Assembly: GCA_030068075.1 (NCBI GenBank)
Contig: CM057830.1
Span: 28,614,247-28,678,246 of the forward strand
Direction: 5' to 3'
Length of the DNA stretch: 64,000 bases
Source of the DNA: Paguma larvata
Lineage: Eukaryota > Chordata > Mammalia > Carnivora > Viverridae
A program made the position numbers and the translations under genes. Positions within the stretch are counted from its first letter, which is position 1, and each line of letters begins with the position of its first letter. Below the pieces are notes generated by a model. That model saw nothing but the letters and a program-made list of their open reading frames with translations. It was not told the origin of the DNA and did no database searches. Below are positions 24,421-36,790 of this stretch, piece by piece.

Positions 24421-25159
24421 ACAGAGCTGTGACAAGACTCCCCAAGTCAAGTCTCTTTCTCATGACATTACATACACTGTCTATAGTTTAGATTTATGTA
24501 AAATCAAAGAGAGCCAAGCTGTCACCATGACACTGAATATAGATCCTCATTACTCTCTATGCATTGCTGAAAGTATTATATCTTAATAAATTAGTGGCAT
24601 GTCACACTCTGCTGTATCTCAGGCAGAGGAAATGCTTGATTGTGATGATCATCCAAAGGATAGCCACGAATGAGAGGAAACAGGTTTTGTTAAGAAACGT
24701 GTGTCAAAAGGATAATATGTATGTATTATCAACATAATGAGTGTTTTTCAAAATTTGCTACTCTGGATTTCAATTACTAACTTAGTCTTTGTCACACTTC
24801 AGTTATATCCTCACAGAATCCAAATCGAAATGAAAATATTAAAAAAAAGTCAGTTCATATGTTTGACTGTACACTGTCATAAATGTGCATATGCTTTTCC
24901 CCAGCTGAATCGATCTGCTACTTTGATATAATGTAGACACATCCATAGTTAAAATTTTATTTTTGTATTGTCAAGTAAATGTTTTGGGAGGCAGAAGACT
25001 TGACTACCCTAGGACTTTGACAGACTCTCTATAACCTGGAGACAAGTTACTTACCCATAGTTCTAACCCACTAACATTAAAACTAATAATAGATACCCTT
25101 ATATACAATAAATAGGAGAACTTTTCCATGAACCAGTGAAAATCATTTATTCATTCTGC
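24421..25159. other. Intergenic, unrecognised
   Basis: No gene recognised. 24970-25060 has weak MIR-like wording (GACAAGTTACTTACCCA). Confidence 0.3.
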
Positions 25160-25414
25160 TTTTTTTAAAGTTTATGTATTTATCTTGAGAGGGAAGGAGG
25201 AATGGAGGGAGAGAGAGAGAGAGAGAGAGCGAAAGAGAGAGAGAGGGAAAGAAAGGGTATGGGAGGGACAGATAGAGCAGGAGAGAGAGAATCCCAAGCT
25301 GGTTGCTACTGTGCACTGTCAGCGTTGAGGGGCTGGATACTCCTGAATCCTGAGATCATGACCTGAGCTGAAATCAAGAGTCTCAGGCTTAACTGACTGA
25401 GCCACCCAGGGGCC
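25160..25414 (-). repeat. CAN-type SINE with expanded GA tract
   Basis: Minus orientation: TTTAAAGTTTATGTATTTAT tail and CTGACTGAGCCACCCAGGGG head. The internal CT tract (here GA) has grown into GAGAGAGAGAGAGAGAG near 25210-25230. Confidence 0.9.
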
Positions 25415-25894
25415 CATATTCATTCTGCTTTTTAAGTGAATGAGAAATGGTAACAACTGCTGAGGGAATGGGAAGCAATCAAGCAACTGACCAAGTTGAT
25501 TTTTCTCTCATGCATATTCTTGTTTTTCCTCTAAATTAATAAAGGCTACTCTGCTCAACAACACTGAATGATCACATCTGAAGTTCTACTTAAATTTTGC
25601 TATACTGTTACATTTTTCCTTTTATATTTTTCATATACATTCGTTTATATACGGGGGGCTTATTAGAAATTGCACTTTCTGTTGGTGAGAATGCAAACTG
25701 GCACAGCCACTGTGAGAACAGTATGCAGGCCCCTCAAAAAACTAAAAATAGAGCTACCCTATGATCCAGCAGTTGCACTGCTGATTCAAAGGAGTACATG
25801 CACCCCAATGTTTATAGCAGCATTATCAACAATAGCCAAACTATGGATAGAGCCCAAATGTCCACAAACTGATTAATGGATAAAGAAGATGTGG

Positions 25895-25920
25895 TGTATG
25901 TATATGTATATACATATATG

Positions 25921-25977
<57 letters not shown>
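25895..25977. repeat. (TA)n microsatellite within L1
   Basis: About 40 nearly uninterrupted TA units after a TGTATATGTATA lead-in. Such length is prone to cruciform extrusion and assembly error. Confidence 0.97.
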
Positions 25978-25978
<1 letters not shown>

Positions 25979-26130
25979 GGAATATTACTCAGCCATCAAA
26001 AAGAATGAAGTCTTGCCATTTGTAATGACATAGATGGAGCTGGAATATATTACGCTAAGCAAAATAGGTCAATCAGAGAAAGACAAATGCCATATGATTT
26101 CAGCCATATGTGGAACTAAAGAAACAAAAC

Positions 26131-26364
26131 AAGGGTGCTTGGGTGGCTCAGTTGGTTAAGCGTTGGACTTCAGCTCAGGTCATGATCTCATGGTTCATGG
26201 GTTCGAGCTCTGCATCAGGCTCTGTGCTGACAGCTCAGAGCATGGAGCCTGCTTCAGATTCTGTGTCTTCTTCTCTCTCTGCCCCTTTACTGCTCATGCT
26301 CTGCCTCTCAGTATCTCTCTCTCTCAAAAAATAAATAAAACATTAAACATTTTTAAATAAAAAA
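26131..26364 (+). repeat. CAN-type SINE inside L1, with target duplication
   Basis: AAAGAAACAAAAC occurs at 26118-26130 and 26365-26377, exactly flanking the SINE (head GGGTGCTTGGGTGGCTCAGT, tail AAAATAAATAAAACATT). It is younger than the L1 it interrupts. Confidence 0.95.
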
Positions 26365-26662
26365 AAAGAAACAAAACAGATGAACATATGGGAAGGGAGG
26401 GGAAGAGAAGAGAGGGAAATAAACCACAAAAGACTCTTAATGATAGGTAACAAACTAGGCTTAATGGAGGGGAGGTGGTTGGGGGAGAGGCTGGATGGGC
26501 CATGGGTACTAAGGAGGGCACTTGTGATCAGCACTAGGTGTTTGTATGTAAGTGATAAATCACTGAATTCTACTCCTGAAACCAATATTGCACTGCATGT
26601 TAACTAAACTTTAAATTAACAAATAAAAATAAGCTTTTAAAAATCATGCAAATTAAAAAAAA

Positions 26663-27746
26663 AGAAATTGTGCTTTAGAGAACATGTTTAACTTTTGTTT
26701 TTTCACTTTTAGTAATGATTTTCACTTGATGCAATTTAATTGAAAAGACTGGAAGAGGAGAGGTTGTGGGAAAGGAGGGTAACTTGGGGGCCACTAGCTT
26801 GTACGTAAGTTCTTCTGAAGTGATAATCAAGAATGTGGTAAATTACAAAGAACATAGTGCCAATTTTTAAAATTTTGACCCAGAATTATCTATCACTCTT
26901 TTAATGATCTTTCTAACACATGAGGAGTAAGTTGAGTATTTTCTAAGTCTGGGAACTTTAGGTGGGTGTTTAGAAAAAAAATGTTATATCTAATGAAAAT
27001 ACCTGTCCAGTGCCCATCAACCTTCTCCATTTTACAGGACGTCTCAAACTGCAACCACAAAAAGACACACAGAAAAATGAATAATAAAGAAAAAGTAGGC
27101 AGCTGAAGAGAATTTGCCAACATAATCTGCCTTAGAAATTGTTCCCATAATTTGCAATAGAGAACACAGCAGAGTTGAATCTTGGAAGAGACCTCAAGTC
27201 ATGAGACCCACTAGAAAGTTGAATGAGATGTGAGAGAAGAGATGATGGAACCACTTACAGTGTTTTGCTGGGTGTTGAGGAACCCAACGTGAAGTTACCC
27301 TGAGAGGAGCTAATGTGCTGTAAGCCTCTACATCTGACGGTGTTTGGAAAATTACCCCGAGTATGCATGGAGGTTTCCATTGGCCAAACAGTTATAGGGC
27401 TTGTTAATAACATTTTAATCAAGCCTTTCCTAATGTTCATTCATGATTTCTGTAGGAGACAGAACTATGATCCCATGTGGAAATTGTAGAAATGCATTTC
27501 TTCTTGAATGGTACACCTCTCAGATTTAAATCAACTTTAACTTAAACACCTTCCCTTTCCCATAGTTTAAGAACTTCTGAAAATGACGTTTTGTATGCAT
27601 TATCACATTGTGTTATTTAATGTGTCATTATTTGTTACTTTTTTATTTCCTACCACATTAAGTAATAAAATTCATGTTAACCTCACTTAATTAAATAACC
27701 TTCTAGTTTTTGTTTTTGCTTATTTGTTTGCTTTGGCTTATATCTT
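26663..27746. other. Intergenic, unrecognised
   Basis: No gene or repeat recognised beyond the L1 target duplication at the start. Confidence 0.35.
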
Positions 27747-27923
27747 TTTTTTTTTAAGTTTATTTATTTATTTTGAGAGAAAGAGATCATGCGAGCGGGG
27801 GAGGGGCAGACAGAGAGAATCCCAAGCAGGCTCTGCTTGCTTGAACACATGGAGCTGTGAGATCATGACCTAAGCTGAAATCAAGAGTCAGACGCTCAAT
27901 GGACTGAGCCACTCAGGCGCCCC
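27747..27923 (-). repeat. CAN-type SINE
   Basis: Minus orientation: TTTTTTTTTAAGTTTATTTA tail and TGGACTGAGCCACTCAGGCG head. Slightly shortened in the middle. Confidence 0.92.
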
Positions 27924-29088
27924 TGCTTTGGCTTTTACGTAATCCTATAGTTTCTAATACCAAAGCCTTTGAAGCAATTTGTTAGATCCATGGGCCATGG
28001 ACTTTATCTTATGGTAACCCATTCCCACCATTGACTAGAAGGGCACTCTTAAGCCACTTTGTTAAAGGTTCTCTTTTGGTTTTCTTGCTTGCTGTACAGG
28101 AGGAGGAAATTGCTATTTGGAATCCTGATTAATAGGAATTGTGAAAATTTCATTCTATACCTTGTGTTGGCCTTGTAGTAAGCATTCAAAAAAGGTTAAC
28201 TATTATAATATTCAGCATATAAAACCTACCGCTCTTCTCCCAGTGGCTTGATTCTTATCATGCAACAGGAAGTGTCCACATCCTGACACGGGTTGCCTAT
28301 CTGGATTTGCCTTATCTTTTTACCAATTGCCTCTTGTATAAAAGCTTGCAGAGAAAGAAAAGAATGTAAGCCTGACATTCCTTTGTAAAGCTGAATTTCT
28401 CATTTCCATTTAGAAGTAATTGTTTTCCTCAGATTATTACTGTATTTGGCATATTACTTTATCTTGAATATTCATTCAAGAAAAAGAAGGCCAGCGTCAG
28501 TCAGTATTCAAGGCTACTTTTCTTTTTTTGAGTTTCTATTCTGTACTAAACATTCTATTAGGAGAAGATTAAAACAAGACAAAAAAAAAATCAAAATCCA
28601 TAGTTTTTCCCTTTAAAGATCCTGGTTAGGGACTATACTAGAAACACAACTTGACCAAATTTAGGCACGAAGACGACTTTACCAGTTCTAGTAACCAAAG
28701 GGAAGGTGGGCGGTGGTGCAGCCAGGCCTCGGAGACACTGGGAACACTGGCGCCCTCTTTGCCAGCCCGTTTCACTGCGGTGGTCTCTTTATCTCCTGCC
28801 AGCTGGCATCTTCCACGAGTTCTTCAGTCTGGCTCCGATGGCTCTTGTCCTCACCGCTTCTGAGAGGGGTTGAGCAGAGGTGAGGTCTCAGAGGAGCACT
28901 CTGACTGCCTATTACAGTGTCTACACCCGTTATTGTGTCCAGGGAGGTGTGCAACTGTGATTGGCAGCCTTCACTAGAATCCCATTGTTCCAGAGAAAGA
29001 GGAAAGATGAATGTGCCAGAGAATTAGAAGTGATGCTTCCAGATAATTGGGCTAGAGATGGAGGCTGCTGGGGCAAATAAACAGTATC
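27924..29088. other. Intergenic, unrecognised
   Basis: No gene recognised. 28650-28900 is less AT-rich (GGGAAGGTGGGCGGTGGTGC) with a 70-codon frame without domains. Confidence 0.35.
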
Positions 29089-29089
29089 T

Positions 29090-29293
29090 ATATGAAGGTA
29101 GCTTTGAAGTCTGACTGCCTGAATTTTTGTTCTGAGTTTCCAGTTTTCAGTCCATGTGACCTTGGAGGAGTGACATGACTTCCCTGAGCCTGTGGGAAAA
29201 GTGACATGACTTCCCTGAGCCACTGAAAAGTGGGGATACATAATAAGTGCCTCGTGCACATTGTCTGGCATGCTGTAATCACCCAATAAGCGA
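29090..29293 (+). repeat. MIR SINE with internal tandem duplication
   Basis: GACTGCCTGAATTTTTGTTC, CATGTGACCTTGGAGGAGTG and the end GTCTGGCATGCTGTAATCAC fit MIR order. The piece AGTGACATGACTTCCCTGAG is present twice (near 29170 and 29202), so the MIR core has been locally duplicated. Confidence 0.6.
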
Positions 29294-29348
29294 ATTTTCC
29301 TGCTTATTAAAGTGCATAGGTTCTTTGGGGAGTTAGTTGGGAAATATT

Positions 29349-29451
29349 TAATTTTTTTTTAAGTAAGCTCTACACCCAATGTGAGGCTCAAATTCACAAC
29401 CTCAAGATCAAGAATTGCATATTTTACTGACTGAGCCGGCCAGGTGCCCCA
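29349..29451 (-). repeat. Short old CAN SINE-related fragment
   Basis: TTTTTTTTTAAGTAAGCTCT start, CCTCAAGATCAAGAATTGC and TGAGCCGGCCAGGTGCCCC head. This older carnivore SINE type lacks the CT-rich tract. Confidence 0.75.
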
Positions 29452-31849
29452 TTAAGTGAATTTTCTTATTCCAATTATGACGTCCTCTGTCTTAGCCAAA
29501 TGATCCTAATCTCTCATTTAAACGAAGCTAATATAATTTTCCATTCTGAAAACAGAGATCTGGGTTAAATTCCCATTGGGGTTCCTGCTACCAACTTTAT
29601 GACAAGAGCTGAAATAATAGCCACGATTAGTAGCATGGGAGATAGTCAGTCTTGTTTTCCAGGAGTTCAGTTACCTCCCAAGGGACAGTGACATTTCTGG
29701 GTTCCTGTCAGGAGCTGTCACCATATGCACAGTCTGTTGAACTCAAAGTGGCAAAAACTTGTAGAGTTATCCAGTCTTACCATAAACCTTAAGATCAGGT
29801 GATAGGGTAGGGTCTGGAGATATCAGAAAGCTCTTAGCTATTCTCATGTTGACTTTCTCCTGATGACTCTCTTGGAAGGCTGCTTAAGGCAAGGGCTTGA
29901 GGGCAATTTAAGCCTTCTCCAGAGAAGTTATCTTAGCTTGGGAGTGGGTAGCCAATGAGCTGGCAAAAAGTCAGCCACTGCACACATTCCATGTGAGCTA
30001 ACAACAGCAACAAAAAAAAAAAGTATATTTCCAAAGCCTTCAGAAACACAAATTTTTTCCTAAATGTCTGCTAGGAATAGCTTTAGATATTTCTAGGCTT
30101 GAGAAGGCTGGCAGGTTATTTATGTTTGTGCAGCTGTATGCAGCTTTTCTACTCCCTGGCTTACTCAGAAGCAAGGGATCCCCACTCTGTGGATAAGTGC
30201 AGCATACCTTCACCACTTGCATCATCCAAAGGGAAAGGATGTTTTCTTTATTCTAAGTGCAACAGACTGGACTGTGGCTTATGCTCTGAATGTTGATAAC
30301 AAGTATTTTGTAAAATAAAAATCGATTTGGAGACAAGTCTTCAAATCCACCAGGCCTATGTTTACTTGAGGCAGAAAGGTGTGGATGGATTCTAATGTGA
30401 TCCCACTGGGCTATTTCCCAAAATCATTTTTCACCCATATATTATTCCACTTCAAGGAGAAAGTTTAAAACAGCCTTGCTTCGAGTTAAACATGTAGTTT
30501 TCTCTCTGAACATAATCATTTTTCTTTGAATGATCATTCACCTGTAAGTCCTTGGTTTCAAATTACTGCTTGGATCCTGTAGTTTTCTCCTCCTCCTATC
30601 TTCTATCCAATACGTGGCTGAATATTGCTTGTGATGCTTGCCATTTAGTCATCTATTCAGGTCATTTTGGTCAACTTATTCCCCACAGGAAGTATAAAAC
30701 CATTTTATAGAATGTTGTGCGCAGCATTCATTATAATTTCCCTTCATATGAATGATTGCAGATTTTTCTTATGTAACATTGGTTTGGTGCTAAAGTGAAA
30801 TGTAGTGATTTACAGATCTCTTTCCAAAAAAAATATTATTCATGAACTCTAAACCAATTAAAAAAAAACATTAGAGAATGTAGCAGAATGTGGGAGAAAT
30901 CTCGATTCCCACCCCACACCCCCAGCCCCAATCTCAGACATCGTGTTTTGGTTTGTTTGATCAAAGGGGAACAATCTGAAATGGTGAGCAGCGGTGTGCT
31001 GAGGGATTTGCATGATAATACCGTGCACTAAAAAGTAAACCTCTGCATGACAGGTGTTTGACCCAGGCCATAAGGTGGCGATTTAACGTGAGAGAGAGAT
31101 TTCTGCATCGTGGAAACCACCGAGGAGGAGCCTGTGCTGAGAAAAACAATGCCAAACGGGCCGAGTCTGCAAATCCATTACGATCCTCGACTCTGCCCTC
31201 TCGAAGCAGAATCTCCGGCAGCCACGGGACCCCCTTCTTCTCCCTGGTAATCGCAACCGGCTTTACCAGTGAGGTTCTGTTACTTTACCCATGATTTGCT
31301 ACAGGTGGTTGTGACAGAGGAGTCATTTGGGAGCGCCATGAGATAGAAAGCTCAAGACTCCGGTGCCTGGTTTACTGGTCACCACACTCCAGGCCGCCCC
31401 CGATGGTCGCAAATGTCCAGGCGGCCTTACGGGTAAACAGAAAAGTCCATTTCCTTCTCAGTCTTGTAAGCGTGACCCCATCTTCAGCAGCCAACCACCA
31501 GGCTGTTGATGCCTGGTTAGAGTGGGAATTGCTTGCTTATAAGAAGTAAATGATAAATAATAAGTCCTAAGAACATCCCCATGAAAAACTACCCATAAAT
31601 ATGAACAACGGATCAGACTGCCCCTTCCTTTCCTTACAAGAAAATTTAATACTCTATTCCCAGGCAATAAAATGGGATCTGGGCCCAACAATTCTCGCAA
31701 TTTATGCTTTTACTCATGTAATCAAGCCTTTTTTTTTTTTTTTTTTTCTGAAAAGTGTGTAGAAATTTAGCGGACTCTTCCAAGAAGATTTATGAGGTTC
31801 CCGTTGGCTTTCTTCTTCTTGTGCTTCCTGTGCCTTCATTCCAGGAGCA
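29452..31849. other. Intergenic, mostly unrecognised
   Basis: No repeats or coding signals that I can name. 31050-31430 has moderate CpG content. The T17-19 run at 31731-31748 is a homopolymer. Confidence 0.3.
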
Positions 31850-32130
31850 CTTGGAAGGGGTTCCTTCCCCTTCGCCCACAGCCCCGTGCGCTCAGCGTCG
31901 CCGGCTCACGCACTCATTTTCCGTAGGAAAGCCCAGGCACCGAGCAGCCCTGACCTTGAAGACGCGCCGCAGAGGGAAGAGGACACGTGGAAGAAAACCG
32001 GTCACTGCAGCGCTGAACGGTGAGACGAAAGCCTCTCTGAGTCAGCCCGAGGATGTTGGGGAGGCCTGGGAGGAAGGGTTAGCATCCAGCGAGCTGATTC
32101 TTGAGCGGCAGGTAAGGATTAGCCAGAAAG
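31850..32130 (+). promoter_or_regulatory. CpG-enriched patch with splice-donor-like sites
   Basis: CpGs cluster here (GCTCAGCGTCGCCGGCTCAC, GAAGACGCGCCGCAGAGG). Two strong donor-like sequences follow: GAACGGTGAGACG (about 32016) and GCGGCAGGTAAGGATT (about 32108). A 164-codon frame (31755-32249) crosses the patch; it is basic, has no domain and no good start context. This could be a first exon of an unannotated transcript, but the sequence alone does not prove it. Confidence 0.3.
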
Positions 32131-32258
32131 ACCAGCCTACAGGCGGAGGAGGAGAAGACATCCTAACAGGCGGAATAGCATGGACGAACACTCGGTGGTC
32201 TGAGGGCTCTCAGCACCCTGCGGGAAGTGAATACAGACAGCGGATGTGAAGCCAGCGA

Positions 32259-32302
32259 TGTGTGTGTGTGCGTGCGTGCGTGCGTGCGTGCCTGTGTGCG
32301 TG
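32259..32302. repeat. (GTGC)n tetranucleotide repeat
   Basis: TGTGTGTGTGCG then five to six GTGC units. Z-DNA-prone purine-pyrimidine alternation. Frames with CVRACVRAC are artefacts. Confidence 0.95.
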
Positions 32303-33179
32303 TTGCATGTGTTCACACGCATGCCGCGGTGGCAGCTGTGAGGACACGGTGGGAGAGAAGTCAGCCACCTTCTGGGTCACCTGGCCCAATACGGCGTTCA
32401 CGTGTTTTCAAGCCACAGGGGATAATCCCACTGCACACAAGACACATAAAAACACTTCTTTCTCTCATGAGTATGAGCATCAAACGGGAGGGGAAAAAAT
32501 TATTATAGGCATAAATCCAGAAAGAGATGGACCAAGCTGAGGACTGAGGGAGAGGGGCCGTTTCCAAGCCCCTGTTGTTCTGAGTCTTTACAGTGTGGCT
32601 TCACTATTATTATTGGAAGTGCTTCACGTTTATACTGCTCTCCATGTCAGCCTAATACTGAATTAAAAATTCAAATATAGACTGACTCCAATTTATAAAT
32701 ACATTATGTGCCCAAATCCCATTGCTAAGTTTGCTGTTTGCTCACAATGTGTTCATCCACAGAAACAGCGTTATGAAACCCACACCCATGTACCAATCCC
32801 ATTTTCCTACTGTGTACTTGAGGGACAGTGCTCCTGGGTCTCTACTGCTATGGGACTAAGCCATCTCACATCCTCCATGACCCAAAGGCACTTCAGTCAA
32901 CGTCCGTACAACCAAGTCCTCATCTTCCCTCCCACTCCTGACCTCACACTTGTTCTTCCTTCTCTGCCGCTGCCCTGACCCACTGCATCTCTGTCATTCA
33001 GACACCTGAGTTGAAATACTTGCAGTCATTCCTCTTCATCTTCCATGACCCATCAGTCACGAAATCCACTAATCTGCCTAAGGGCCACTCTCATCTATTC
33101 CTTCCTCAGCACCTCACTGCCCTAACCCAAGCCTTCATCTTTCTCCCCTGAATGAGTGACTGCAATTGCCAGGCTTTCT
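32303..33179. other. Intergenic, partly L2-like
   Basis: CT-rich run from about 32840. The 90-codon frame at 32706-32978 has no domain. Confidence 0.3.
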
Positions 33180-33655
33180 TCCATTAGGCTCAGAGTGACC
33201 TCACTAAGACATACTAACTTCACATCTTACATCCTTCCAATGGCTCCATGTGACCTTCCAGGTGGCAGCCAATCTTATTAATTCCATGTACAAGGCATCT
33301 CTGTGCACACCAACTTATGCCCCACATCCCAGTCCTGTGAAATAAGTGGTTGCCACCCCCAACCCCCAGATACGCTGGCTCTCTGCTATCCCTCTTCTAT
33401 GCCTTTACACACTTCTCTCACTTTACCTCCTACTGTCTCCTTGTCCTCTTTCAGAAATCAGCCCAGACCATCTTACGTGAAAGACTTCATTATCTATTTA
33501 ACAATTATTAACCAACTAGGTATTGAACCCATGCTGTCTGGCACTGTGAGAGAATGTGGAGATTGAACGATGAACAAGGGAACAGTCTCCGTCCTCAGGA
33601 GTTTTGATGGGAAAGAACTGAGCAAATAGACACTTATAAACAGGTAATTCGATCG
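33180..33655 (+). repeat. L2-like LINE 3' fragment
   Basis: CTTCCAATGGCTCCATGTGA, CATGTACAAGGCATCTCTGT and TGGCTCTCTGCTATCCCTCT resemble the LINE-2 3' order. The following AGGTATTGAACCCATGCTGT to CAGTCTCCGTCCTCAGGAGT may belong to the same or a MIR-related repeat. Confidence 0.5.
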
Positions 33656-34640
33656 AGGAAAGAAAGACTGTATTAGAGCAGTTGGGAGTACTTAATCAAA
33701 ACCGGAGAGGAAGATTCTGAGAAGAAGTGACTTCTAAGCCAAGACCTGAAGAACAAATAGAAGTGACCACCAGGCAAATGGGGAGGAGAGACAGGAGGGA
33801 AAGTGGTGTTAGCTAAGGCCTAAAGATAGACACAGTGACGTAATTTACAGAGTCTGGTGCAAAATGCAAATGTGGGGCCCTTAGGTCAAAAGAGCAGGAA
33901 AATAAAAGTGCTCTTAATGGTGCGAAAATATAAAACAGTTTCTCTCCATGGTCTCTTTCAACCTGTCATGGTGTTTCTTTTCTTTTCTTTTTTTTCCTTC
34001 TTCTTTTGGTGCTAGGTTACATTTCCTCCTATAAGGGCACACTGGCAGTACAACTGCAAACCTTCATAGGTGCCGGGGAGCCTGGCCTGAGGTTAGGAGC
34101 ACATGTGGCCCACTGGCTGCCCGTTCCGTCTGCCACCAGCAGCCAAACCAATGAGACTTTCAAGAGTAGGGAAGTTCAGTTAGGTATCCTACTTTCCATG
34201 GGTCACAGATGAGCAATCCCAAAGGGATTTCAACCTCCACACTGAGACACAATCAGTTCTTACTTGAATCAGAGGTGGCTGAAGGGCATGGTCCCTGCAA
34301 GTTGACTCTGAATGGGCTGTGGCACTGATAGCCTGGGGCATGTAGAGGCAGTGCCATCCATGTCCTGTCCTAGAATGCCATGGGCACAGACACCCGACTC
34401 CAGCCCTCTCCGTGCCTCTGGCCAGGTCCATGCTCCACAGGGTGGAAGGCAACAGAGGTTCCTGGATGGACATGAGGAGGGAGAGGCCATGTGGGACACA
34501 GAGCTGGGGGGGTGGACATCCAGTTCTCCCAGAGAGGCCAGGAGGTGACTACAGGTGGGGCAGTCTGAGAGGAGGCTTCAAGCACTATCACATCCTCCAT
34601 TGACCCATGGGGCTTCAAATAAAAACACAAATTCAAAGAT
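33656..34640. other. Intergenic, unrecognised
   Basis: GC-richer from 34050 to 34560, with overlapping frames in all phases (up to 125 codons at 34370-34747, minus) but no domains. No gene called. Confidence 0.35.
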
Positions 34641-34802
34641 AAATTTATTAAGAATTTCAAGATGACTTCTGGAAAGTTGGCATAAGGAGATGAGGAGCTT
34701 TGTGGATCCTCTTCCAGTGAAACAATCATAACTGGTGAACCATTCAAAGTCTCTAGAAATTATTCTAAGGACATGCATCAAATTTTATATATATATATAT
34801 GT

Positions 34803-34862
<60 letters not shown>

Positions 34863-36040
34863 TTTCAAGAAAACTACCAAATTTCGATCCTTGGAGTGAA
34901 AGTTCATTTGAGAGAGTATGTGAACTACAGCCTCTTCTCTACATCCCCCTCTCAGCTCAGTATGATGGAAGCTCCACTCTGATGGGATGCAGTCAAGAAT
35001 ACAGGGCTTTCTCTCCCCCCAAGCCCCAGTTCAGGACAATGGTACCTCCCAAGAGAGAGAGGCTACCAGCATTTCTCAATCCTAACAGCTTGGAGTTGCA
35101 GAGGCTCTATTTTAGGGAAGTCCAGTCTGAGACCTAGGGGATCTCTTCCTCCCTCCAACTCCTACTTCTAGGGCAGAGCCTCGCCTCAACTTTGGCAGAC
35201 TCCAATAGTGGGGCTCTAATCACCAATCACCCAGCTCACTCATTGGATGGAGGTTCTATGCTGGAAGAAGTAAATCAAAAAGACCAGAGGATTGTATCTT
35301 AACCTAGTACCCTGCTTATGAAGCAGAGATGTCACTCTGAGAGAACTAAGCCACATTTTGTGTCCTCAGCTCTGGATCAGTAATTATTTGCTCAGGAGAA
35401 GAGGCAGGTTGTAAGAACAGAGAGCTCTAAAACTCTCCCCAGAGGAAATTATTTTGAACAGAATGTGGATAGTTCAAGGCTAAGGGTGCTACCGAAACCA
35501 GTGGAGATCTTAGTGGTAATCAATTACAAAAGAAGCTGGTTACTGAATGAGAATAGCAAGCTAAACTCAAAACTAGCTAGATGTGTATCAGAGAGAATCA
35601 AGGAAGGTGATAGCTTAGAAGAGACATCATAGGGTTGGAACCAACCTCAAGAACTAGCCCAAAAGTTTACTTCTGCAAAGAGACAGACATAAATGGGATC
35701 AGACTGTGGAGCAATTTATGCCTCAGGGTAATATTGAAACCAACAGCAAAATCGGCCAGTAATTAATGAGGCCTAACAGCTACATGTGAATCCAACTGAA
35801 GCAGAATGCTTAGAGAGACCAGGAAAAGAAATGAGACTCCTGCTGAAGCCACTGTCATCCCAAGGTCAATGTGTGCATGCCCAAGACTGTACTCTCTGAA
35901 GAATTACATCACAAGGTACATCCTGCTGGTGAAATAAGACTTTACTAAAATAGTTCAACCAAGCCACTAAACAAATAAGCAAACAAAAACAATGAACCTG
36001 AGCGGAGGGTATCAGTATGCAGAATTGCTACATTGTCTAA
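34641..36040 (+). repeat. Possible L1 5' region
   Basis: AAGATGACTTCTGGAAAGTT and CCAGTGAAACAATCATAACT resemble L1 5'UTR wording, and the next recognisable part is L1 ORF2. If both belong together, ORF1 and most of ORF2 have been lost. The assignment is tentative. Confidence 0.3.
34785..34862. repeat. Compound (TA)n(CA)n(TA)n microsatellite
   Basis: TATATATATATATGTGTACA, about 20 CA units, then TATATATATATA. The TA arms on each side of the CA core are inverted repeats of each other. Confidence 0.97.
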
Positions 36041-36183
36041 AATGTTAAGTATCTAAGAAAAAAAAAAAAAACAAGAAAACACGACCCATACATAAAAAAC
36101 CCACATCAAATACTATAATTAATGGTAAATGACTAAATGTCTTTCCATTAAGGATGTTCACTCTCAACACTTCTATTCTATTG

Positions 36184-36237
36184 CCCCTTCTATTCTATTC
36201 TATTCTATTCTATTCTATTCTATTCTATTCTATTCCC
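36184..36237. repeat. (TTCTA)n pentanucleotide repeat
   Basis: About ten TTCTA units within the L1 ORF2 relic. Confidence 0.97.
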
Positions 36238-36512
36238 CCATTTAGGACAATTAAGCAAGAAAATTAAATAAAATATATCCAGATCGGAAAAGAAGAAGTA
36301 AAACTATATTTCTTTGTAGATAACATGACCTTGTATACAGGAACTTATAAGGAATCCATTTACAAAAAAAACCTACTAAAATTAATATATGATCAAGTTC
36401 AGCTAGGTTGCAGCTAGGTTGCAGGGTACTAGATCAATACACAAAATCCATTTGATTTCTATACACTACCAATGAAAAATCTGAAAATTAAATTAAGAAA
36501 ACAATTCCACTG

Positions 36513-36790
36513 GGGCGCCTGAGTGGCTCACTGGGTTGAGCTTCCAACTCTTGATTTCAGCTCAGGTCATGATCCCAGAATAGTAGGATCAAGCCCCGTG
36601 TGGAGCTCCATGCTGAGCGTGGAGCCTGCTTAAGATTCTCTCTCTCTCGCTCTCTCTCTTGCTCTCGCTCTCGCTCTCACTCTCTCTCCCTCTGCCCCTG
36701 CCCCTCTCCGCTTCTTGTGCATTCTCTCTCAAAAAGAAAAGGAAAGAAAAGAAAAGAGAAGAGAAGGGAAGGGAAGGGAAGGGAAAAATA
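36513..36790 (+). repeat. CAN-type SINE with long CT tract and GA-rich tail
   Basis: Head GGGGCGCCTGAGTGGCTCAC. The CT tract is expanded to about 80 bp (CTCTCGCTCTCGCTCTCACT). The tail has become an AAAGAAAAGAGAAGGGAAGGG-type purine tract rather than AAATAAA, in split runs. Confidence 0.9.

Larger units (their letters stand above)
25679..26662 (+). repeat. 5'-truncated L1 with target-site duplication
   Basis: Starts in ORF2 3' text (GTTGGTGAGAATGCAAACTG, AATATTACTCAGCCATCAAA) and ends in the carnivore L1 3'UTR with an A-rich tail. AGAAATTGCACTTT (25665-25678) before and AGAAATTGTGCTTT (26663-26676) after are the target-site duplications, with two mismatches. The 3'UTR part is broken by a SINE at 26131-26364. 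Confidence 0.88.

Noticed and set aside
26110..26334. Frame beginning with GAWVAQLVKRWTSAQVMIS-type text, and similar frames elsewhere
   Set aside because: Translation of the CAN SINE; the same peptide wording recurs at each copy.
31755..32249. 164-codon frame as a protein-coding gene
   Set aside because: No domain, no homologue recognised, and it crosses two donor-like sites; kept only as a CpG patch.
34785..35137. Frames with HTHTHT runs
   Set aside because: By-product of the compound TA/CA microsatellite.
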